Shown here: positions 8,521 to 20,973 of the stretch, one piece after another
Layout: each line of letters opens with the position of its first letter
How positions within the stretch are numbered: position 1 is the stretch's first letter
The notes under the pieces: generated by a model
Databases searched by the model: none
What the model was told of the DNA's origin: nothing
What the model saw: only the letters and a program-made list of their open reading frames with translations
Program-made: the position numbers and the translations under genes
Assembly (NCBI GenBank): GCA_016190995.1
Contig: JACPPN010000222.1
Location: 1-41,081, forward strand
Length of the DNA: 41,081 nucleotides
Direction of reading: 5' to 3'
Source: Acidobacteriota bacterium
GTDB taxonomy: Bacteria > Acidobacteriota > Vicinamibacteria > Vicinamibacterales > JACPPN01

Positions 8521-8694
8521 AGCACAGGCATCGGATAGTCAGAGGGCCTCCCCGGCCTGTCGTTCCCGCACACGGCGTCTGCCCAGAGCCGGCCGCGGGA
8601 CACCCGGTGTGTAACCGTTTTCCGATCCCGAGGGCGGTCGTTCGCGCACGACGCATTCCACCTCGTTCCACTTTTCGCGTTTCACGACATCGGC

Positions 8695-10374
8695 ATGACG
8701 TTCGCCCACGGACCGCGGTCCGACTCCACGCTCGAAGTCGTCGCCCTCGGCGGCCTCGGGGAGTTCGGCATGAACATGCTGGCGATCTCGTGCCGCGAGA
8801 CGACGATCGTCATCGACGCGGGTGTGATGTTCCCCGAGCCGGAGCTGCTCGGCGTGGAGCTGATCATCCCGGATCTGACGTATCTGCAGCAGCGGAACGG
8901 CGTCGACGCCTTGATCCTGACGCACGGGCACGAAGATCACATTGGCGGCGTCCCGCACCTGTTCCGGTACATCCGGGGGCCTGTGTACGGCACGCCCTTT
9001 ACGCTGGCCCTTCTGGCGCCGAAGCTCGAAGAGCACGGACTCGAGGCGACCGATCGGCTGCGCCCGGTCACGCCGCGTGACGAGATCGTCGCCGGCGACT
9101 TCCGCATCGAGTTGCTCCGGGTCACGCACAGCATGCCGGACTGCGTGGCGCTGGCCATCCACACGCCGGTCGGCACGGTCGTGCACACGGGCGACTTCAA
9201 GATCGATCAGACGCCGCTCGACGGCGAGCACGTCGAGTTTCATCGCCTCGCCGAGCTGGGGAGCAGCGGGGTGCTCGCCCTCTTCGGGGACAGCACGAAC
9301 ATCGAGCGGAAGGGATTCACCGGATCGGAACTGGAGGTCGTCAACGCGTTCGAGGAGATTTTCACCAGCACGCAGGGCAAGATCGTCGTCACGACATTCG
9401 CGACGAGCATCCATCGGATTCAGATCCTCATCGACCTGGCGGCGCAGTTCGGACGCAAGGTCGCGTTCGTTGGACGGGGGGTCGTTGAGAACTCGCAAAT
9501 CGCCGAACGCCTGGGCCGGCTGCGCATCCCGTCCGGCCTGCAGATCCGCGATTCCGACGTACGCCACTACCCGTCACAAGAGGTGGTGTGCATTGCGACG
9601 GGATCGCAGGGCGAGCCGCTCGCGGCGCTGTCGCGCATTGCCATCGACGACCACCGTCACGTGAAGCTGGCAGAGGGGGACACGGTGGTGTTCTCAGCGC
9701 GGGAAATCCCCGGAAACGAAAAGGCGATCGGGCGCGTGATGAATCACGTCGCGCGCCGCGGCGCGAGCGTGATCTACGAGGGCATCAAGCACGTGCATGT
9801 CTCCGGCCACGGGAGCGAGGAGGAGCTCAAGCTCATGCTGTCGCTCACCAGGCCGCGCCACTTCGTGCCGATACATGGGGAGTACCGGCAGCTGGCCCGC
9901 CACGCCCAGGTCGCCCGTGGCGTAACCGGTGAGAAGACACAAGTGCTGCTTGCAGAGAACGGCGACATCCTTCACTTCGGCGCCGACGAAGGGCGCATCG
10001 CCGGCAAGGCGGCGACCGGCCGCGTCCTCATCGACGGTACGCGCACGGGTGAGGTCGTCGACGAGGTGCTGCGCGACCGCCGTCACCTCGCCGCGGACGG
10101 CCTCGTCGTTCCCGTCGTTGCCATCAATGCCCAGACCGGCACGCTCGAGGGCGTACCCGAGGTCATCACCCGTGGCTTCGTCGTCGACGAGCGCAGCGAC
10201 GTGCTGCTGCGCGAGGTCGCGAGCGCCATTCCCGACATCATCGAGACCGCGAGCCTCGAGGAACGCACGGACTACGGGTTGATCCGCGAGAAGATCCGGG
10301 TGGAGCTGCAGCGGTTGTTCCGCAAACGAGCGGGTCGGCGGCCTCTCGTGCTGCCCGTGATCATGGAGATCTGA
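8695..10374 (+). CDS. rnj: Ribonuclease J
   Basis: GGLGEFGMNMLAI; LILTHGHEDHIGGVPHLFRYI; VHTGDFKIDQTP; PIHGEYRQLARHAQVA; a beta-CASP metallo-beta-lactamase of RNase J length. Confidence 0.95.
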   Translation: MTFAHGPRSDSTLEVVALGGLGEFGMNMLAISCRETTIVIDAGVMFPEPELLGVELIIPDLTYLQQRNGVDALILTHGHEDHIGGVPHLFRYIRGPVYGTPFTLALLAPKLEEHGLEATDRLRPVTPRDEIVAGDFRIELLRVTHSMPDCVALAIHTPVGTVVHTGDFKIDQTPLDGEHVEFHRLAELGSSGVLALFGDSTNIERKGFTGSELEVVNAFEEIFTSTQGKIVVTTFATSIHRIQILIDLAAQFGRKVAFVGRGVVENSQIAERLGRLRIPSGLQIRDSDVRHYPSQEVVCIATGSQGEPLAALSRIAIDDHRHVKLAEGDTVVFSAREIPGNEKAIGRVMNHVARRGASVIYEGIKHVHVSGHGSEEELKLMLSLTRPRHFVPIHGEYRQLARHAQVARGVTGEKTQVLLAENGDILHFGADEGRIAGKAATGRVLIDGTRTGEVVDEVLRDRRHLAADGLVVPVVAINAQTGTLEGVPEVITRGFVVDERSDVLLREVASAIPDIIETASLEERTDYGLIREKIRVELQRLFRKRAGRRPLVLPVIMEI

Positions 10375-10377
10375 CCT

Positions 10378-12705
<2,328 letters not shown>

Positions 12706-12721
12706 CCTGAAGGGGCCAGCC

Positions 12722-14545
12722 ATGAGGATCCTCCGCGGCACAGTCGTTGTTCTTCTGCTCGTCCTCAGCGGAGCGCCCGCCATCGCCGCCGATCCGGCGG
12801 AGCAGAAGTACGTCGCGGCGCTCGCCCGCGAGCGAGAGCTTCGGACCTCGACCCCTACCCTCACGGAGCTCCGCGACACGATGAATGCGTACCAGGCCAT
12901 CGTCCGCCAGCATCCACAGAGTGGCTACTGCGACAACGCGCTCTGGCAGGCCTCGGGGCTCGCACTCGAGGCGTATCGCCGGTTTGCCCAGGACCAGGAT
13001 CGACAGGCGGGTCTTCGCGCCCTCAACACGATCCTGACCCGGTATCCCTCGAGCAAGCTGATCGAGCAGGTGCGCGACCGCACGACACAGTTCCAGATTG
13101 CCTATGCTGCGATTCGACCGGACCGGCCCGTCTCGTCGAGCTCCGAGACGACAGGACGGGGCACGACCCCAAGCCCCGCGGCCGCCCTTGGCACCTCACG
13201 TCACCCGACGCCAGACGCTTCTGGCGTCGACGATGTGACGCGAACCGTGTTCATCCGCGAAATCACTCGCACCTTGATGCCCGAAGCGGTCCGGATCGCG
13301 ATCCGGATGGACCGTGAGGTCCCGTTCCGCAAGGATGAGCTGGAGAACCCCCGGCGCGTGTTTTTCGATCTACGGGGCGCGCAAGCCTCGCCGTCGCTGC
13401 TCGATGCGACCCTCACCTATCGGGATGACGTCGTTCGCGAAATCCGCCTTGGGCGTCATCCGCGCAACACCACGCGCATCGTTATCGATCTGCAGGGGGT
13501 GAGTCGGTACAACGTCTTCTCCGTCTATAACCCGTACCGGCTGGTCATCGACTGCGTCCGCGACCTGACGCCGCGGGAGTCGCCCGTGGTCAAGCGAGGA
13601 ATCACCGAAGCCGTTCTTTCCGATGTGCCCGAACCCGTGAGCGCCGAAACCATCGCGGCGCCGGCTGTGACACTCGACGAGCCCGCCGTCGTGATGCCCG
13701 GTGCAGCGCAACCCGTCTCGGAACCGTCCAGGCACGCCCCTGCGAATGCCGAGCGTCTTCCCCCGCTTCCGTCAACGTCAGTCGCCACCATGCCTGCCGG
13801 CGCGCCCGCGGGCGAGGGACGCTATTCGCTGGCGCGGCAACTCGGGCTTGGCGTCTCCCGCATCGTGATCGATCCGGGACATGGCGGTCACGATCCGGGC
13901 GCGCAGGGATTGCGGGTCTCCGAGGCGGAGCTCGTGCTCGATGTCGCGTTGCGTCTCGAGAAGCTCCTCGCCAGACAGCCAGGGTTCGAGGTCATCCTGA
14001 CGCGGCGCAAGAACGCGTTCGTCCCCCTCGAGGAGCGGACCGCAATCGCGAACCGCGAGAGCGCCGACCTTTTCCTGTCGATTCATGCGAACGCCAGCCG
14101 CAATGCGTCGGTGCGTGGCGTGGAAACCTACTTCCTAAACTTCGCGTCGGGACCCGAAGCGGAGGCCGTCGCGGCGCGCGAGAACGCCGGATCGCGACAC
14201 AGCATGCGCGACCTGCCCGAAATCGTCCGGGTCATCACACTCAACAACAAGCTGGACGAATCGAGGGATTTCGCCGCGACGATTCAGCAGGCAATAGTCG
14301 GACGGCTGCGCACCCGCGGTCAGGACGTACGCAACCTCGGCGTTAGGCAGGCGCCTTTCGTCGTCCTGGTAGGTGCAGGGATGCCCGCGGCCCTGACTGA
14401 GATTTCATTCGTGACCAATCGCGAGGAGGCGCAGCTCCTGAGGACGAGTAAGTACCGGCAGCGGATTACCGAAGCGCTTCTGGAGGCAATCGTGCGCTAT
14501 CGGAAAGATCTGAAGACCGTCAGCACGCTGGCGCTGCAGGAGTAG
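12722..14545 (+). CDS. N-acetylmuramoyl-L-alanine amidase with AMIN domain
   Basis: AMIN-like region (RVFFDLRGA...RIVIDLQGVSRYNVFSVYNPYRLVIDC) and amidase_3 (IVIDPGHGGHDPGAQG; FLSIHANAS; PAALTEISFVTNREEAQLL). Confidence 0.93.
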   Translation: MRILRGTVVVLLLVLSGAPAIAADPAEQKYVAALARERELRTSTPTLTELRDTMNAYQAIVRQHPQSGYCDNALWQASGLALEAYRRFAQDQDRQAGLRALNTILTRYPSSKLIEQVRDRTTQFQIAYAAIRPDRPVSSSSETTGRGTTPSPAAALGTSRHPTPDASGVDDVTRTVFIREITRTLMPEAVRIAIRMDREVPFRKDELENPRRVFFDLRGAQASPSLLDATLTYRDDVVREIRLGRHPRNTTRIVIDLQGVSRYNVFSVYNPYRLVIDCVRDLTPRESPVVKRGITEAVLSDVPEPVSAETIAAPAVTLDEPAVVMPGAAQPVSEPSRHAPANAERLPPLPSTSVATMPAGAPAGEGRYSLARQLGLGVSRIVIDPGHGGHDPGAQGLRVSEAELVLDVALRLEKLLARQPGFEVILTRRKNAFVPLEERTAIANRESADLFLSIHANASRNASVRGVETYFLNFASGPEAEAVAARENAGSRHSMRDLPEIVRVITLNNKLDESRDFAATIQQAIVGRLRTRGQDVRNLGVRQAPFVVLVGAGMPAALTEISFVTNREEAQLLRTSKYRQRITEALLEAIVRYRKDLKTVSTLALQE

Positions 14546-14581
14546 CCCGAACTCCGAGTGGCACCGTAGTACAATTCAAGG

Positions 14582-14857
14582 GTGCTACTCGAGCCGCTGG
14601 AGCCGGTCATCGTTCGGGTCATCGAGCCACCCGCGCGTGAGACCGGGGTCGCCGACATCATTCTTCAGGCGGTTGGGCTTACAGGACTGCTCCTAATTGG
14701 TGCGGCCGCGTTTGGGCTCGCCCTCGGCGCGGTGTTCATCTGGATTCGCAGGACGTGGCCGGCCAACGCCTTCAACGGCGAAGCCGTGCAGCAATTGCAC
14801 CTGACTTACCCTGTCGCGTCCGCCTCGGCCACGTCCGATATTTCCGCTCGCTCCTGA
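14582..14857 (+). CDS. Small single-TM hypothetical protein (GTG start)
   Basis: 91 aa with one TM segment (GLTGLLLIGAAAFGLALGAVFIWI). Its 3' end overlaps convergent pepA by 52 nt. Confidence 0.6.
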   Translation: MLLEPLEPVIVRVIEPPARETGVADIILQAVGLTGLLLIGAAAFGLALGAVFIWIRRTWPANAFNGEAVQQLHLTYPVASASATSDISARS

Positions 14858-16374
14858 CCCGTCAGGCCCCATTGCGAGCTGGACAGGGCGAGTTCGGCGA
14901 GCGTCCGAACCGCGACGCCGGTCGGTCCCTTTCCCTGATAGGGCGTCGCGTCATCGCTCCACGCCGTGCCGGCGATGTCGAGATGTACCCACGGCCCCGG
15001 GCCCGCGAATTCCTGCAGGAACAGCGCGGCCGTGATGGCCCCGGCCGGACGTCCCCCGCTGTTGCTCAAGTCGGCGATCTCGCTGCGGAGCTGCTCGAGG
15101 TACTCTTCCACCAGCGGCAAGTGCCATACGGGATCGCCGGCGGCTTCCGCGGCTCGCCGGACCGCTTCCACCCACGAGTCAGGACGTCCGAACAGACCGC
15201 TCGTCGTTTTTCCGAGAGCCACGACGCATGCCCCCGTCAGGGTCGCAACATCGACGACATGCGTGGCGCCGAGCTCCCGCGCGTACCAGAGGGCATCGCC
15301 CAGAATCAGGCGTCCTTCCGCGTCGGTGTTGATCACCTCGACCGTCTTGCCGCTCGCACTCGTGAGGATGTCGCCGGGTTTGATCGCCCGGCCGCCGGGC
15401 ATGTTCTCGGTGGTGGGGACGACGCCGATGACCTTGATGCGCGGTTTGAGGATGCCGATGGCGCGCATCGCGCAGACGACGGCGGCGCCGCCGGCCATGT
15501 CATCCTTCATCCGCTCCATGCCGTCCGCGGGTTTGATCGAGATGCCGCCAGTATCGAAGGTAATGCCCTTTCCGACGAGCCCGAGCACCGGGGTCTCGGG
15601 CGCACCGTCGGGCGCGTACCGCATGACGATCAGACGCGGCGGCTCAGCGCTCCCGCGCGCAACTCCCAGCAGCATGCCCATCTTGAGCTCGCCGATTCGC
15701 GTCTCATCGAAGAGCTCGGTGTCGATGCCGACAGCGGTCGTGAGCTCGCCGGCGCGCTCGGCAAAGACGCGCGGCGTGAGGACGTTTCCGGGTTCATTCG
15801 CAAGCGACCGCGCCAAATTGCACGACTCTGCGAGAACCATGCCCCGCGCGAGCGCATCCCGCGCGGCGGCGCTGTTCGCGGCGTGCGCGATGACTTGCGC
15901 GTGACATGGCGCGACGCCAGCGTGGTCGGTGGTCTTGTACCGACCGGCGTCAAAGCTGCCAAGCACGATGCCCTCGGCAATTGCCTGCACCGAGGCGGCG
16001 ACGGCGAAACCGCCGCGAGCGAGAAACGCGATTCGATCGATCCGGCGCTGTCGTGCGGCCGTTGCCGCCGCAGCGGCCGCAAGCCTCAGCCGTTTCATCG
16101 AAAACTTGTCCGATGGTCCGACACCCACGAGCGCGATTCGCTTCGCCCGCCATATGCCGGCCATCGCCGGTGTCAGGAAGAGTTCGAACGGCTTCGGCTT
16201 GAATTCCTTGGAGGCTATTGCGCGCGTCACCTCGTCGCCGGTCGCAGCCGCGAGCCCGGCCAGGTCTTCAAAGCCGTCCTGCTCGAACACCGGGATGGCG
16301 ACCAGATCCGCTTCGACGTTGGAAATGTCCTGAACGGTCAGCTCGATTGCAAGTCCACTCGTGGCGTTCGTCAT
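14806..16374 (-). CDS. pepA: Leucyl aminopeptidase (M17)
   Basis: VGKGITFDTGGISIKPADGMERMKDDMAGGAAV and NTDAEGRLILGDALWYA signatures. SD-like GGGAGGA precedes the ATG. Confidence 0.96.
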   Translation of the reverse strand: MTNATSGLAIELTVQDISNVEADLVAIPVFEQDGFEDLAGLAAATGDEVTRAIASKEFKPKPFELFLTPAMAGIWRAKRIALVGVGPSDKFSMKRLRLAAAAAATAARQRRIDRIAFLARGGFAVAASVQAIAEGIVLGSFDAGRYKTTDHAGVAPCHAQVIAHAANSAAARDALARGMVLAESCNLARSLANEPGNVLTPRVFAERAGELTTAVGIDTELFDETRIGELKMGMLLGVARGSAEPPRLIVMRYAPDGAPETPVLGLVGKGITFDTGGISIKPADGMERMKDDMAGGAAVVCAMRAIGILKPRIKVIGVVPTTENMPGGRAIKPGDILTSASGKTVEVINTDAEGRLILGDALWYARELGATHVVDVATLTGACVVALGKTTSGLFGRPDSWVEAVRRAAEAAGDPVWHLPLVEEYLEQLRSEIADLSNSGGRPAGAITAALFLQEFAGPGPWVHLDIAGTAWSDDATPYQGKGPTGVAVRTLAELALSSSQWGLTGQERAEISDVAEADATG

Positions 16375-16503
16375 CGTCCTCCCTACGAAGCCTCACGTTC
16401 GGACGCTTCGTCCCATCACCTGGCGCTCTGAGCCGAAGCTTCGTGACTTGTAGCCCGGCAGTATGGCGGACGTTGATCATGGCGGACCTCCGGGTTACAC
16501 TGA

Positions 16504-17001
16504 GTGAGCCGCCCTGCCGAGAATCCCTGCATGATAACGCACAGCCGCATCTGGCCGACGGGCGTGTTGTGTCTCGCGACGCTGCTGGCCGCGGCCCTGC
16601 CCGCCGGATCCGAGGACAAGCTTGCCGGCAAGACCGCCGGGAAAACCGTGAAGCGGCCGTCGCTCTCCTTGAAGGCGATACCGGCCATCGGTTTCTCGCC
16701 CGCGAACATTCATCTTGCCGCGCAACTGACCGGCGGTCCAGGCGATTTCGAGGAGTACTACTGCCCCGTCGTCGAGTGGGATTGGGGCGATGGGACGAAG
16801 TCGGAGTCGAGCTTCGACTGCGAACCGTACGAGACCGGCAAGAGCGAGATTCAGCGGCGGTTCTCCGCAGACCACGTCTATCAGTACGCCGGGCGATACA
16901 GGATTTTCATCCGACTCAAGCGAAAAGACAAAGTTCTCGTGGCGGCCACCGCGACCGTCCAGGTGCGTCCGGGCTTGCACGAACTGGGCGATTCGAAGTA
17001 G
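16504..17001 (+). CDS. Exported hypothetical protein with a PKD-like fold
   Basis: Signal peptide, then VVEWDWGDGTKSES...FSADHVYQYAGRYRIFIRLKRKDK, matching the PKD pattern (WDWGDGT ... HxYxxAGxY). Confidence 0.65.
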   Translation: MSRPAENPCMITHSRIWPTGVLCLATLLAAALPAGSEDKLAGKTAGKTVKRPSLSLKAIPAIGFSPANIHLAAQLTGGPGDFEEYYCPVVEWDWGDGTKSESSFDCEPYETGKSEIQRRFSADHVYQYAGRYRIFIRLKRKDKVLVAATATVQVRPGLHELGDSK

Positions 17002-17007
17002 TCCGCG

Positions 17008-18357
17008 TCACCACCAGAGCGGCATCAGCCAAAAGGCGACCGACACGAGAGCGGCGTAGATCGCGAAGGCGAGCATCTCGTATCCCATGATGTCGCGGAA
17101 ATCGAGACGCGCGGCGGCCAGCAACGGAAGGGCCCAGAATGGCTGTATCAGGTCGGTTGCCATGTCACCCCACCCGTACGCCACGACGATCTGCGCGCCG
17201 TCCACACCCAGCCTGCGCCCCGCGTCGATGAGATACGGCGCCTCGATCGCCCACTTCGATCCTCCTGAAGGCACGAAGTAGTTCACGATCCCCGAATACC
17301 AGTACACGAACAGTGGAAACGACCGGGCGCTGCTCGTCCTGGCGAGCCAGTCGCCGAAGACCGTCGCAAGCCCGGTGCCCTGCACGATGCCGTAGATGCC
17401 CGCATAGAACGGGAACTGCAGGGCGACGCCCGCCATCAGGCGCGCGCCTTGTTCGGCGGCCGCAACGAGCGAAGCGGGCGTGCGATGGAGCGCGACGCCA
17501 AGCATGAGAAACGTAAAATTCAAGACATCGAGCGTCAGGACGAATCCCTTCGTCGCGAAGTACCATCCGAGCCATCCGAATCCCGCCGCCGCGATTGCGA
17601 CGTTGAGCGCCGGCGAGTGATCGAACCAGGCGGCAGCCGTGCGCGCCTCGGGCCGCCCGGGGCGTTCAAAGCGCTCCAGTCGGTCGAGGTCCGCGGGATC
17701 GATCGAGATGGTCTCCTCCGGCGCCGGGTGCATCAAGGCGGCAACGAGCGCGAGCGCCGCAACGACCACGAGCGTCAGAACCAGATTGAAGGGGGTGAAG
17801 ATCGTCCGCGCGACGGGGATGAGGCCCAGTTGTTTTTCGAGAAAATGCCCTGGCGTGGCGACGAGCAGCGGCGCGGACGCCGAGAAGCCCGCGTGCCACG
17901 TGGCGCCCAGGCCGAAGTACGCAACCGCCACGAGCAGACGGTAGTCGACGGCGGGCTGCCGCCGCGCGATGTGACGGACGAGCATCGCCCCCCCGACGAG
18001 GCTGAGGCCCCAGTGCACCCATGCGAGCCCCATCGAGACGAGCGCCATCAGGAGAACGGCGCTTCGCGGCGTCACGGCCGCGGCAGCAACGCGCGCGAAC
18101 AGCCGGTCGACGATTCCCGCCGTGGACACGATGTAGCCGGTCAGGATGACCAGCGACATCTGCATCGCGAACGGCAGGAGCGTCCAGAAGCCATTGCCCC
18201 ATTCGATGACGACGCGTCCCAGGCCGGCGTTCGTCATCGCCATCGCGAGCACGAACGCCACGAACGTCAGCAGGCACGCAATCGCGAACGCGCTTGGAAC
18301 CCAGCGCTCGGTCCACTTCGTCAAGGCGACGGCCGCGCGGCCCAGGGCTCGAGTCAT
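17008..18357 (-). CDS. atoE: Short-chain fatty acid transporter, AtoE family
   Basis: KWTERWVPSAFAIACLLTFVAFVLAM; MSLVILTGYIVSTAG; YWYSGIVNYFVPSGGSKWAIEAPYL; polytopic. Confidence 0.88.
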   Translation of the reverse strand: MTRALGRAAVALTKWTERWVPSAFAIACLLTFVAFVLAMAMTNAGLGRVVIEWGNGFWTLLPFAMQMSLVILTGYIVSTAGIVDRLFARVAAAAVTPRSAVLLMALVSMGLAWVHWGLSLVGGAMLVRHIARRQPAVDYRLLVAVAYFGLGATWHAGFSASAPLLVATPGHFLEKQLGLIPVARTIFTPFNLVLTLVVVAALALVAALMHPAPEETISIDPADLDRLERFERPGRPEARTAAAWFDHSPALNVAIAAAGFGWLGWYFATKGFVLTLDVLNFTFLMLGVALHRTPASLVAAAEQGARLMAGVALQFPFYAGIYGIVQGTGLATVFGDWLARTSSARSFPLFVYWYSGIVNYFVPSGGSKWAIEAPYLIDAGRRLGVDGAQIVVAYGWGDMATDLIQPFWALPLLAAARLDFRDIMGYEMLAFAIYAALVSVAFWLMPLWW

Positions 18358-18467
18358 CAGCGCATGACCTTACCACGGCGCCGGTCCCGCCGCCTCCCGC
18401 GCCCCTGTCGGCGCGCGGTCCGGCCAGTGAGCTGAGGCTTGACTCCACCGATCCTGTCGTCGAGGCG

Positions 18468-19280
18468 TCAGTTGCGGGACCTGATGTGTCTGCCAGTGAA
18501 CGTGCGGCTGCTGGTTTCGGTGGTCGTGCGCTGGAAGTAGTCGCTGATCTGCAGGATCTTGCCTATCACAAACTTGCCAATCGTGCCGATGCCGGTTGAT
18601 TCCTCGTCACGTCCGAACACGGCATCGTTGACGTCTTCGATCTCCCGCTCGGCGAGGGTGCCAATCGTGAGCACGGCATGGACATAGTATTCCGCGGCCT
18701 CGACGATGCGCTCGATGGGCGCGACGTCCACGCGCACGAGCAGCGGGTCCGGATAGCTCGTGTAGCTCGTCGTGCCGCCGAATGGATCGGCCACGACGAT
18801 GACCCGGGCCACGGGATCGCGCGCGACGCGGAAATCGACGACCGCCGCGGGCCGCACCAGCCGATCCCAGGCCGGCCGATCTTCCCACAGCTCCGCCTCG
18901 ACCCGGACGTGAATATTGCCGCCCCTCTCAATCAATCGACGGAACTTCTCCTGAAAGACCTCCTTCAGCTCGAAGGCCGCCTGCACCGAGGTGCCCATCG
19001 CGCGCAGGTCCGTGACCTTGCCCTCGAGCGCCAAACCCGTAGTGGAAGACAGCGCAACGAGGAGTCCGGCCAGGCTCGCAGTGCGGAGGCGGCCAATGCC
19101 ACCGACCGCGGCGCGGCCGTCAACCGGAATTCGCGGTGGCGCCTGACGGCGAGACCTGCTGTGCCGCGTCAGGAGCCCGCGCCCCTCAGACCGTCGAGCG
19201 AGGCGAGAACGAGGCTGCGCGTCGCGACTAGAAAGGCCGCGCGAGACGCACCAGAACCTGGACGGAATCGGGAATGTCAT
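18468..19280 (-). CDS. DUF4390-like protein (start overextended in the ORF track)
   Basis: LEGKVTDLRAMGTSVQAAFELKEVFQEKFRRLIERGGNIHVRVEAELWEDRPAWDRLV resembles DUF4390. The first ~50 aa look non-coding and overlap the upstream gene. Confidence 0.6.
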   Translation of the reverse strand: MTFPIPSRFWCVSRGLSSRDAQPRSRLARRSEGRGLLTRHSRSRRQAPPRIPVDGRAAVGGIGRLRTASLAGLLVALSSTTGLALEGKVTDLRAMGTSVQAAFELKEVFQEKFRRLIERGGNIHVRVEAELWEDRPAWDRLVRPAAVVDFRVARDPVARVIVVADPFGGTTSYTSYPDPLLVRVDVAPIERIVEAAEYYVHAVLTIGTLAEREIEDVNDAVFGRDEESTGIGTIGKFVIGKILQISDYFQRTTTETSSRTFTGRHIRSRN

Positions 19281-20973
19281 TCAGCCGCCAGCCGAAATCG
19301 ATCCGGATCGCTGCGACCTGCAATCCGAGGCCGACGCCTTTCAGCCAATCGTCGCGCGAGCCGTCGAAGGGTCTGGAGACCCTGCCCGCGTCGAGAAAGA
19401 CCAGGCCCTTCACTCCGCCTCCGGCCGTCAGATCCAGCTGGTATTCGGCGTTGACGAGCAGCATCCGCTCGCCCACCGCCTCCTTGAACCGGTAGCCGTG
19501 CACGCTCCCGATGCCACCGAGTCCGAATCGCCGTTGCGGGGGCAGCGTTCCGTTCGCGAAACCCGCGACGAGACGGGCGTTGACCCGCTGGCGCGGCGAG
19601 ACACGCATGTAACGGCGCGCGTGCAGGATGTGTCGCCGGAAGTCGAAGTCGCCCCCGAACGCGCCCGGGGCGGCGAACTCCGACGTCCACTGAACCCGCC
19701 AGCCCGCTTCCATTCCGCCCGGCGCGCCGTAGAGATCGTCGAGCTGGTGGTGTCGGTACGACCGCGCCAGCGACGGGGTGTCCAGGCCGCGCGAGTCCCA
19801 GGTGTACGCGGCCACGAGGGCGCGCAATCGACCGGGCTGAACCCCGGGATTCGCGCGAAACGATTCGTCGTCACGAAAGAAGCTGTAATCCGTTCCGTTC
19901 GACAGCGTCTCATGCCGGTCGTCGCGGAAGGCCGCCAGGACCTCGTGTTCGGGGGTGAACCGCACGGCGGCGTGGAGCTGGTAGCCGCGGCGTTCGTAGT
20001 AGTCGCGATAGCTGCGCTTGAACGACAGCGCGACGAGACTCTGCTCGAGTGTCGAGAGGCGCCAGAAGTCGTCCGAGGCGGTCATGTCGTGCACCTCGGC
20101 ACCGACAATCAGCCGCGGTTGCACGAACATCGGCTTTTCGAAGCCGAGCGCATAGCCCGTGCGCTCTCGCCCGAACTTGTAGGACACATAGCCGCTCACG
20201 TAGGCGTGGTTGAAGTGCCGGTGGTCGAAGGCGATGGCGTTGAAGCCGAGCGCGGGCGCCAGGCCGTCCACCGGCGAGAACCAGTCCTCGCGCGCCTTCG
20301 TGCCCCACGTCAGCGCGAACTGGCCCTGCCGGGGCTCGAGGTAGATGACCAGCACGTTGCGGCCGTTTCTTGTAATCAGGTCGAAGCTGCGGTCCGGCCT
20401 GCGGCCAGGCTCGGCACGGTCCGTGACGACCGGCCCGCCCGGCGCCTCACGGCTGGATCGGAAGGCGCCCCGGGCGTGCGAGAGCAGACGGCCCACGGCC
20501 CGACTCACGTCGCGCGCGTTGAAGACGTCACCCGGCCGGATGTCGAACTCGCCGGCGAGACGTTTCGCGATCTCCGGCTCCACGCCGTCGAACGCGATCT
20601 CGTCGATGCGGCCCTCGGCAACCGTGATCGTCAGGCGTCCAGCAACCTCCTCGAAGCTGGCCTCCACTTTTGCGAAGACGAAGCCTTCCCGGCGGTACCG
20701 CCGCTCAAGGTCCTGCGCGAGTTCGGAGGCCGTCGCCGGCAGGCGGCTCCCGAACTCCAGCCGCAGCCAGCGCAGGACCTCCGAGCGACCGAACATGGTG
20801 AGGCCATCGATGACGAGGTCCCGCAGGACCGGAAGCTGCTGATGCCCCTCGGCTCCGGCCGGGAACCAGGCCGGACGGGGCGGGAATCGCGGGTACGCGT
20901 GCCCGATCGAGCCGGACAGCGTGAAAAAGAGGAAGACGAGGAAGGCGACAGCCGGATGCGCACCTCGGCGCAT
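19228..20973 (-). CDS. BamA/TamA-like outer-membrane protein (POTRA plus 16-strand-type barrel)
   Basis: Signal peptide MRRGAHPAVAFLVFLFFTLSGSIGHA; POTRA-like RDLVIDGLTMFGRSEVLRWLRLEFG...; barrel C-terminus GGIGSVHGYRFKEAVGERMLLVNAEYQ...VGLGLQVAAIRIDFGWRL...VLVRLARPF. Confidence 0.85.
   Translation of the reverse strand: MRRGAHPAVAFLVFLFFTLSGSIGHAYPRFPPRPAWFPAGAEGHQQLPVLRDLVIDGLTMFGRSEVLRWLRLEFGSRLPATASELAQDLERRYRREGFVFAKVEASFEEVAGRLTITVAEGRIDEIAFDGVEPEIAKRLAGEFDIRPGDVFNARDVSRAVGRLLSHARGAFRSSREAPGGPVVTDRAEPGRRPDRSFDLITRNGRNVLVIYLEPRQGQFALTWGTKAREDWFSPVDGLAPALGFNAIAFDHRHFNHAYVSGYVSYKFGRERTGYALGFEKPMFVQPRLIVGAEVHDMTASDDFWRLSTLEQSLVALSFKRSYRDYYERRGYQLHAAVRFTPEHEVLAAFRDDRHETLSNGTDYSFFRDDESFRANPGVQPGRLRALVAAYTWDSRGLDTPSLARSYRHHQLDDLYGAPGGMEAGWRVQWTSEFAAPGAFGGDFDFRRHILHARRYMRVSPRQRVNARLVAGFANGTLPPQRRFGLGGIGSVHGYRFKEAVGERMLLVNAEYQLDLTAGGGVKGLVFLDAGRVSRPFDGSRDDWLKGVGLGLQVAAIRIDFGWRLNDIPDSVQVLVRLARPF

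Noticed and set aside
14755-16431. 558-aa plus-strand ORF
   Set aside because: Antisense to pepA, which has clear M17 signatures.
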